A stretch of 64,000 nt of DNA from Hemileia vastatrix (lineage: Eukaryota > Basidiomycota > Pucciniomycetes > Pucciniales > Zaghouaniaceae), in assembly GCA_030280995.1 (NCBI GenBank), contig JASXTE010000008.1, forward strand, positions 1,755,001 to 1,819,000, in the 5' to 3' direction. The notes beneath the pieces are model-generated. The model was not told the origin of the DNA, ran no database searches, and saw nothing but the letters and a program-made list of their open reading frames with translations. Made by a program: the position numbers and the translations under genes. Positions within the stretch are counted from its first letter, which is position 1, and each line of letters opens with the position of its first letter. Shown here in pieces: positions 57,089 to 64,000 of this stretch.

Positions 57089-58243
57089 TGTGGTAGCCTA
57101 AAGTTTAGTACGGCACCTAAGTATGTAAATGGAGTTATTACAGCATGCAAGATTGGCGTTATTATTTTTTTTATATATAAAAGGGTTTATTTAATTTATT
57201 TGAGTTTTAAATATGAAGAAATTGGTCACAAGCGAATGCCTACACGAAAACAATTTATTTTACGGAGAAAACTTATTTTTACAGTCTGGGAAATTTATAA
57301 GTATTAAGTCGAGTCACTCAAGAACCTTGGGAAATTTTCCCAGAATTTTTACTATTTTTCTTATATTTTTAAATGAATTTTAAAGTTTTATAGAAATATT
57401 TACGTTTTTCAAAAATTACTTAACTTTGATGAATTTTCACGGGGTAATTAGAGCTGCGCAGACTACGAAAATTAGTTTGGTAGGTAAAAGGGAAGTAGCT
57501 CTATTATGTGTAATTTTTCTAGATTTTTTATTATGGTTTTAAGGTTCTAAATTGAGTCCGGAAGTCCGGACAGACTCCGTTTCGACTCCGTACGGACTCC
57601 GTACGGACTCCGTTCCGGCTCCGTACGGACTCCGTACGGGCTCCGGATTGACTCTGGAAGAGCTCTGGAGGGGAAAACTTAGGCACGTGACTAGGAATAC
57701 TTAAGCGCATCTCAAACTCGAAATAGAAAAGGGGGACAGATCATACAGCTTAATCATTGACCACCACAGTCTCATTTTTTATTACTCAACAAATTAAAAT
57801 AACTTGTAATACCCTTATAACATTATTATTTTTTTTACATAACATCTTAGAAATACAATTCAACAGTTTAAATAACACTTCATACAGGGTATCTTTAGAA
57901 AGGTCTTCGTCGCTGGGACTTGATTATTGCTGTCTCATATAAATTTAAAATATTATAAAAACATAAAAGTCAATCTTTACAGATCTTTCACTGGTACACC
58001 TTAATTGTTGTTATCAGTATTTCTTTCTCAACAGCCACTTTCTTTAAATCTCAATAAGCGTTAATTATTTTAGAGTTTCATTATTTTTTTTTATCAATCA
58101 GATCCAAGTAGATTGGTTAGCTTAGTGATTTAGAATTCCCATTTTGTTATTTTTATTGGAAGGACGGGGTTTTCAGCTAAATCCACACATCTCCTCCGGA
58201 TTCTGCTTACAGCAAGGCGACTGTAAGAGTTTACCTTACCATA
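57089..58243 (+). repeat. LTR 3 of C (outer right)
   Basis: Differs from LTRs 1 and 2 by G-to-A at 57230 and 57283, both in CG context. Ends TTACCATA, followed by the CCGC target duplication. Confidence 0.93.
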
Positions 58244-58446
58244 CCGCGCAGAACCCTTACATTAAATAATATTATTATTAATAAAACCTAAGTTTTTGTC
58301 ATCTCTCAAGTTACTCGCCGTTGTTTTCCTTTTAAATAAATTAAATATTCTATTGTAGTTTATTTCTTTTATTTTTCCCTTGTCCTCCTCCTTTTCTCCT
58401 CCTTTTCTCCTCTTTTCCTTACCCTCTTCTAGACGACTGACTGACA
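58244..58446 (+). repeat. 3' LTR of B, right part
   Basis: CCGC (duplication), then 199 bp matching 25766-25964 of the 5' LTR, ending CTGACA. Followed by CTTAC, B's own target duplication (58447-58451). Confidence 0.92.
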
Positions 58447-58451
58447 CTTAC

Positions 58452-60700
58452 TGTCCTTACCCTCCCAGTTTTATCTTCCAGAGACAAAAAAGCACCAGCA
58501 GCAATATAACTTGAGTCCACTTCCAAATAGTTTTTTCAAGCTCCCACACCATAATCCAACTTTTGAAGAATAATATCTTCATCCACCTCCTTTTTCAAAT
58601 TCTGAAAAGCCTCTTCACACTCTTCAGTCCATACCCACTCTGCATCTTTCCTGGTCAGCCACCTTAAAGGTGAAGCCAACAAAGAAAAATCTTTAATAAA
58701 AATTCTGACATACACACAAAACCCCAAAAATTCCTGAATTCAGTAGTATTTTTAGGTCTTGGCCATGACTGAACTTTACTAACCTTTTTCTTTGCTGTAA
58801 TTCTTCCCTCTTTACATACCACAGGACCCATAATTTCCAGAGCAGGAACACAACAAAAAAACTTTGAACCAGAAATGGTCAAACCTGCCTCTTCAATCCT
58901 AAAGAATACTTTCTCTAGAGCAATTGCATATTCCCAAACCTACCTCCTTGTTCCTGGGCTCTCCTTAAACACCTCATTCCCATAATCAGTTTATATTCCT
59001 TTGATTCCACCATCATCAATTAAAATACCACCATGAGTAGGAGCCTCATCCTGTAAAATCCAAGCCATTTTTGCTTGATATACTGCTACTGAATTATTTT
59101 CTCCTTGAGGCAACCTAGTGAATTGAAACTTTCCCAAAGAAGTCTCAAAAGTTTTAAGTGGCAGTGAACCCATGTGAAGTTTCCTTTCATCATAACCACA
59201 CATAATATCACCAAAACAATAACACATCTTTCCAGAAAAAGCTTCAACAAATATCTCTGCACTTGGCGGAATTCCAGAATCTTTGATAAAGACTCTATTC
59301 AAGGCTCTAAGATCATGCACCACCATAAGCTTCCCATTCTGCTTCTTTACATTGAAAACTGGACTTGAGTGACTAGATGTTGATTTTTTTTATAAAACAG
59401 TCCTGACTATTTCCCTAAAAATCTCTAAAAAATTATCCCTGATAGCAGCTGGAATTGGAAAAGGTTTGATTTTCAAAGGTTCATGAAAAACCACAGAAAT
59501 CAAGTTAGGTTCCCCATAAGAGTGTTTCAACACACCCCTTTCCTCTTCAACAAATGCCACTTCTATCTCCCTAAGCACAATAAAATCCAACAACAACTTC
59601 TTTTCCTCATCAGAAAACCACCCATCAGGATCAAAATTAACAACTTCCAACCTTTCCACAGTCACTCTAGCAGTTTCCACAAAATCAGGAGTATTCTTCA
59701 CCAGATGAGTACAGTATGGATCTCTTGACAAAGTAGGCCTCTTCAAAGGAGGACTCAAACCTATAGGCATAGGCTCATTGACAGGCCTAGTCTTCTGTTC
59801 TGCTTTCTTATAAATTGCAGCTCCACCTTCCACATAAGGGATCTTCAGTACATCTTCACCACCAGACCTGGAACAAAAACCAAGGGTTTCCCCATTTCTC
59901 ACATGTATGGCCAAGGTAATTTTTTTAAAGGGGTAGAAGAAACCCTAGCAATGCAAAATCAGGAGGACTTACTTTTATTCCCCAATTTCACCACTCCAAA
60001 ACATTTCCGCAATTCCACATCTTCATCCTCACTTCCATCTTCTAAATCTTCAAATCTTTATTCATCTTCTGAATCACATCTTCTAAAATTGTGCATTTTA
60101 TCCTCATTCTGTAGGCCCAAAAATTTATCTTTATGATCTTCTTTCTTCAAAAATTTGTGCAGCTTAACCTCATGCTGGAGGCCCAAAAATTGATCTTGAT
60201 AATCTTTAAAAAAAATTCTTTTTTTCTTTCTTAATTCTTTTTAGATTTTATTTTATTTTATTCAATCATCTTTAAATTTTTATTTTATTTTCTTGAGTTT
60301 TTTTTTAAACTACAAAAAAAACAAGGGGTTTGCCAATTCTCACAGGCGTGGCCAAGGTAATGTTTTTGAAAGGTGTTGAAGAAACCCTAGCATTGCACAA
60401 TTGGGAGCACTTACTATTAGACCCCAATCTCATCACTCCACAGATTTTCCGCATATCTTTCAATAAAGATGTATTACTAATCTTCTTATTTGAACTTAAA
60501 TTAAAAATATTTGAGAATTTTGAGAGAGAACATGTACTTGAAAAAAAACTTGAAGAATACTTGCAGAGAAGAGAAACATTAAAAAGAAAAAGTTGAAAAT
60601 CCACTTTGTATATCTCCAAGGGAGGTGACCTACTAAAACCTGGGATTTCCTCTTCTTGGGGAGAGTTTGTAGAACTAGGGTGATCAGCCCTCATCACTCT
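58452..60700 (-). pseudogene. pol: A pol, first part: linker, RT, start of RNase H
   Basis: Reading leftwards: linker segment (60697-60305, resembling C's GADRSN...NITLECKY region) with two hairpin-motif copies near 60166 and 60100; RT core 59914-58991 (LSRDPYCTHLVKN, VVHDLRALNR, FTRLPQGENNS, active site ILIDDGGIKG near 59000); RT end and RNase H start 58882-58536 (EEAFQNLKKEV). The frame then runs into the B junction at 58452 and resumes at 24827. RT keeps the IDDGG form seen in C. Multiple stops and frame shifts. Confidence 0.85.
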
Positions 60701-60718
60701 AAAAAAGACAGACTCCCA

Positions 60719-61651
60719 CTAGAGTATGAGCTGCACTCCAAAAACCAGAGGCAGAACCCACTTCTCTTCTTCTCCTAAAACAGTCAATGCACTAGCACAT
60801 TGACAACAAACCAGGCATGGTTTCCAGACATCATCCCCAGGGGATGATAACCTCATGTTAAGCCTAGTTTCATCTTCAACAGTAAAATTAAAACTGATTC
60901 CCAAATAAAATTGATGGCTAATTCTTGCTTAAAAATCAATCAAGAATGGCCCACCCAAAATAGCTTTTACTTTTCTTTTGGAAATATAAAAATGAACCTT
61001 CTGTGAGGCTCCACCAACATCCAACTTCACAAACTCTGATTTTCCAACCAATTCAGTGACATGGCCACCAATCCCTCTCAAATTTCCACCAATACCTGTT
61101 TTGATGGGGAGGCCCAGATGAGTTTCCTCAAAAAAAGAAATCAGGTTAATCTGAGAGCCTGAATCCACCAATGCCCTAGCCTCCCTACGATTTAGAGTGA
61201 CATTAAAATAACCCAGAGGTGCAGAAAGATGAGTTTCCAAACACTGTCTGAACTTTTCAGCAGAATCACAAATGTATTCTACCTCCCAAGAAGAAAAACT
61301 TCTCCTGGTCAACAAATTTTTCTTCCAATCAGTCAACACAGGACTTATAGCATACAACTCCCCATAGGTAAGGGAAACCTGACCCTGATTCATCCTTTCC
61401 AGGACAGATTCAATAAAATTAACTTGGCCAGAGACCACTGGCCTCTCAAAGTGAGCTCTTTGCTTTACTACCTTCGTCCTAGAAGATTCTTGAGGACCAG
61501 AACTACCAAAATATTTACCATCAACAGGAACTAAACCAGAACCCTCACCAGACCCTCTAACACCAGCAGTCTTTTGAAATGAAGCCAAAGGAAAATACTC
61601 CTCAGAGTCAGAATCAACATCCATTGGAATTGGCTCACCATTCATTTCCAA
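60719..61651 (-). pseudogene. A protease region
   Basis: 61651-60929 aligns with C (MEMNGEPIPMDVDSDSEE, HLSAPLGYFNVTLN) and keeps Asp-Ser-Gly in ALVDSGSQINLIS (about 61175). It stops at 60929, then 60904-60719 continues (LSSPGDDVWKP). Stops and frame changes break it. Confidence 0.85.
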
Positions 61652-61737
61652 TTCTCCAAAACTAGGGGGTAAAATATCAACTATACCCTTCTGAATTTTA
61701 TACAGCTCTATTTTTCTGTACTTCTTCCTAGCTTCAC

Positions 61738-63093
61738 TCAGATTAAAATAAATATTTGAAGACTTAGGCTATGGTTGGGCCTGAGCACTGCTATTAGGCC
61801 TTCCCACCTTTCTGCTTCCACATCATAAATACCAGACAGGCATTCCCCAACTGACTTTCCACCACAAGAATACAAATCCAAACCACCAAAGGAAGATTTA
61901 AATGAGACCCTATTAGCCTCCTTTCTCTTTCCCTTGCCATGATCTCTACCTTTACCAGAAGAAGAAGCCTCATTAGGAAACTCTTCAAACCTTGGCCTCC
62001 TTGAGTTAAAATTATGTCTACTCGTCACCAAGTCCACTGGAGCCTGACCATCATTAGGCTTCACAAAAGAACCATCTGTAAACTTAAACACTTTCCTATC
62101 AGATTACACCTTACCTTCAGACACTTCCCTATTCAGTGCCCAACAATCATTGGACTTGTGTCCCTTCCTGCTTCAATAAGAACAGACCCAAGGATCACTC
62201 CTACCAACCCTCCTTTCAAAATATCTGAGCTGAGAAGGAGCCTTATTGGCATTCCAAGCCTCCAGAACAAAAATATGTAGCAGTTTTTTCAGATCAGCCA
62301 TCTGTTCCACTACTGGATTAACCTCTTGGCACTTCTCAGGAGCCTTTCCCTTTTTCACACTTTCCTTCTTTCCAGATTCGTCCACATTCTCAGAAAAAGC
62401 TTCACTGACCTTGCTAACATACTTGGTTCTAGCTTCTTGGCAAGAATCCACTTCCAACAGTTTCAGATAACCCTCCACAAACTCCTTCACCACAGAAAGA
62501 GCAGGATATTTGGGATTCACTTTAGGAATAATATTCATCTTATCCTTGCTTCCCAACTCCTTCAGCACATCAATCCTGACATTACTAGCCAGAGAAGACC
62601 AGAAAATATCCCTTGAAGAGTCAGTACTATCCAACTCTTGCATATACACCAAATAATCCACCACCGGCTCAAACTGAGCCAGAAACTTCATATAAGTATG
62701 GAGGTTGTCCACCCCTCCATAAGATTGCCATTCACATGAAATAATATTGAGATCCACCATAGAGTACCTGGATCCCCACCTGTCTGTCATCTTCAGACAC
62801 AACTTTTTCCAATACTTTCTTCTATAACCCTCCATAGAAGCAACCTCCTTCACCGGAGCCCTGTCACCAATGTAGAAGATGACTTGCTTCACCATGTGCA
62901 TGTGAGAAGCACCATCCACATTCACAGCAGCCTCAAACAGCTCCAGAAAGAATTTTATATACTCCCCCATAAAAATAGGCCCCTTTCAGGACTTGATCCT
63001 GAAAAAAGGCCTAACAGAAACAGGAGGATTAACATCCTCAGCAGCACCAAAAGTGCCACTATCCCAACTAGAGAAAGAGGGTCCAGAAGCCAT
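61738..63093 (-). pseudogene. gag: A gag, broken
   Basis: ATG at 63093 (MASGPSFSSWDSG). TGA at about 62985 where C has the Trp of SWDGP. Capsid 62970-62200 (EAAVNVDGASHMHMVKQVI, DIFWSSLASNVRIDVLKEL). Zinc knuckle near 62190: CSY-stop-SRKGHKSNDC, in which the second Cys codon has become TGA (62173-62175). The linker 62091-61738 (FKFTDGSFVKPNDGQAPVDL) matches C's FKPSDGQSPSDL region. Unable to make a full Gag. Confidence 0.85.
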
Positions 63094-63179
63094 GGTCAAA
63101 TAGATTCCAGAAAACCAATCTATGACCAAAGAAGAGAGTCAAACTCTAACAGAAAGTAAAAATAGCTAACAAATCCTCA

Positions 63180-63196
63180 CCCCACCTTGGGTTCCA
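63180..63196 (-). promoter_or_regulatory. Primer binding site of A (mutated)
   Basis: TGGAACCCAAGGTGGGG on the minus strand; differs from C's site at three positions. Lies four bases from the LTR end. Confidence 0.6.
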
Positions 63197-63200
63197 GAAA

Positions 63201-64000
63201 TGTAGACACTCCTATAGTACTAGCTATAGGCCTTGACTAAGGGAGTTGTAGTAAAACTGACAGAAAAACTCCTGTCCCTTTGAGAAATACCAGGTGAGAT
63301 TTATTTGATACAGAAAATTAGAGTCTGTTACTAAAACCCTTACAACACACTTCTTGACTGCTTAACAAGTTAATAAAGTAGCCTAAATTGACTACAGACC
63401 AAAGAAAACCTGAAATTCAGAAAGATCTGCACCAGAAAAGCAAAACACTGTGCACTTGTTTCACAGAAAACAGCAATAATACTTTATGCAGGTTGCAAAG
63501 CTACACCATAGAAAACAGTTGCTAAAGTTGAGTTAAATGAATAACTAACCTTGAAACAAACACACCCAATTGTGGCCAAAAACAGTGGAAACTGAGTGGG
63601 AAACAATGATATAGCTACCAGATGGTTGTACAATAATTAAGGTTGCGCCAAACTTTCTGATTTTTGTATGTACGCACAGACCATTCACCTTGAAATTAAT
63701 GCACAGCAAAGAATTTGGCACTTTTTACAGCCAAATTGAATAAAAACCCTATAGAAATGCTCCCCAGCGTTCTATAAGTGAGGCAGGTTGTTTTCCTGAT
63801 GTTAAGTGGACCTCCCTAAAGCCAGAAAATCACCAAAAACATCTAATAAAGCCCAAAATACTCAGAAAAATCCACCACGACTACTAAAACCCTTAAAACC
63901 AAAAATTAATCTATGAAAAATTTGAGACATAAAATATAGAGCCTAATTAGCTCTACTTACTGGTACTAAAGACTTATCTCTAAGACTTAAGGTTAGCCCC
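63201..64000 (-). repeat. 5' LTR of element A, cut by the window edge
   Basis: Starts (plus strand) TGTAGACACTCC; aligns with 17507-18283 up to AAGGTTAGCC at the edge. The far end and the target duplication are not visible. Confidence 0.8.

Larger units (their letters stand above)
33787..58243 (+). mobile_element. Element C: tandem gypsy array, LTR-int-LTR-int-LTR
   Basis: Three 1155-bp LTRs (33787-34941, 45438-46592, 57089-58243) alternate with two 10,496-bp internal regions. The repeat period is 11,651 bp without a net indel. Only the outermost ends carry the target duplication CCGC (33783-33786, 58244-58247). I found three differences between the units: T/A at 44516/56167, and G-to-A at 57230 and 57283 in the third LTR. 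One element is 12,806 bp. Order: LTR, tRNA-Lys-type primer site, gag, protease, RT, RNase H, integrase, motif arrays, antisense gene, polypurine tract, LTR. No chromodomain seen. Confidence 0.93.
24828..58446 (+). mobile_element. Element B: chromovirus nested in A, itself split by C
   Basis: LTRs of 1137 bp with inverted ends TGTCAG/CTGACA; target duplication CTTAC at 24823-24827 and 58447-58451. Internal part 25965-32848 (6884 bp) codes gag-protease-pol with a chromodomain. Excluding element C and its duplicated CCGC the element is 9158 bp. By eye the LTRs differ at about 20 positions (1.8 percent), roughly a third of them at CpG. The coding frame is unusually intact, with only two in-frame TAG codons from about 27385 to 32815. 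Confidence 0.92.
17507..64000 (-). mobile_element. Element A: old gypsy element, minus strand, split by B and C
   Basis: Gag starts at 63093 and reads leftwards through protease and RT to 58452, where the gene is interrupted by element B (24828-58446). It resumes at 24827 (RNase H, integrase) and ends near 22838, followed by a long 3' region and the 3' LTR at the left. Its 5' LTR runs off the right edge of the window. Proteins align throughout with those of element C, so A and C are two branches of one family. At the join, A's pol frame is continuous once B and one TSD copy are removed. Many stops and frame changes and few CpG mark it as the oldest of the three nested elements. Confidence 0.85.

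Overview
The window looks like a piece of a large, AT-rich, transposon-packed basidiomycete genome, most likely a rust fungus (Pucciniales). The evidence is fungal-type Ty3/gypsy elements, short introns with GTAAGT donors and CTAAC-like branch sites, and no host gene I can recognise. The genus is not determinable from the sequence. I find no rRNA, tRNA, CRISPR or bacterial feature. Nearly everything is retrotransposon, here named D, A, B and C.

Layout. (1) 103-8596: element D, a decayed Ty3/gypsy chromovirus with two 810-bp LTRs and an AAAAA target duplication. (2) 8613-10496 and 14513-14775: a long and a short member of one terminal-inverted-repeat DNA element family; between them lie low-complexity sequence and a degenerate dyad array (about 12560-14000). 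(3) 17507 to beyond 64000: element A, an old gypsy element on the minus strand. (4) Inside A's pol gene, at TSD CTTAC, sits element B (24828-58446, plus strand), a chromovirus with 1137-bp LTRs. (5) Inside B's 3' LTR, at TSD CCGC, sits element C (33787-58243), present as a tandem LTR-internal-LTR-internal-LTR array with an 11,651-bp period. Removing B plus C rejoins A's pol reading frame exactly; removing C restores B's 3' LTR to exactly 1137 bp. LTR divergence falls in the nesting order: A high, B about 20 of 1137, C at most 2 of 1155.

The most interesting system is antisense. In C (both copies), D and A, the 3' region between pol and the 3' LTR carries a gene on the strand opposite to gag-pol. 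In C it is an intact two-exon gene of 202 codons; in D and A it is decayed. All three encode a six-cysteine module with the same spacing, CX2CX6CX12CX2CX6C, as expected of a fungal Zn2Cys6-like DNA-binding cluster. In D the lost positions are Cys-to-Tyr and Cys-to-Phe; in A, Cys-to-Phe and Cys-to-stop. C and D each have a short intron in the antisense direction whose removal keeps frame. The layout resembles antisense regulators made from the 3' LTR of some retroviruses, but here it encodes a zinc-cluster protein.

A second system is a dispersed hairpin motif of roughly 24 nt in the A/C family. It occurs in the 5' leader, inside the pol coding sequence, and in two arrays in the 3' noncoding region. 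Stem bases change in compensating ways between copies, which suggests a selected RNA (or DNA) structure. Three further hairpin modules in the 3' noncoding region are shared by A and C.

No element here has an undamaged gag-pol. C shares the same lesions in both copies: a stop in gag and a 1-nt frame loss before RNase H. It therefore descends from one already defective parent, or moved using proteins from elsewhere.
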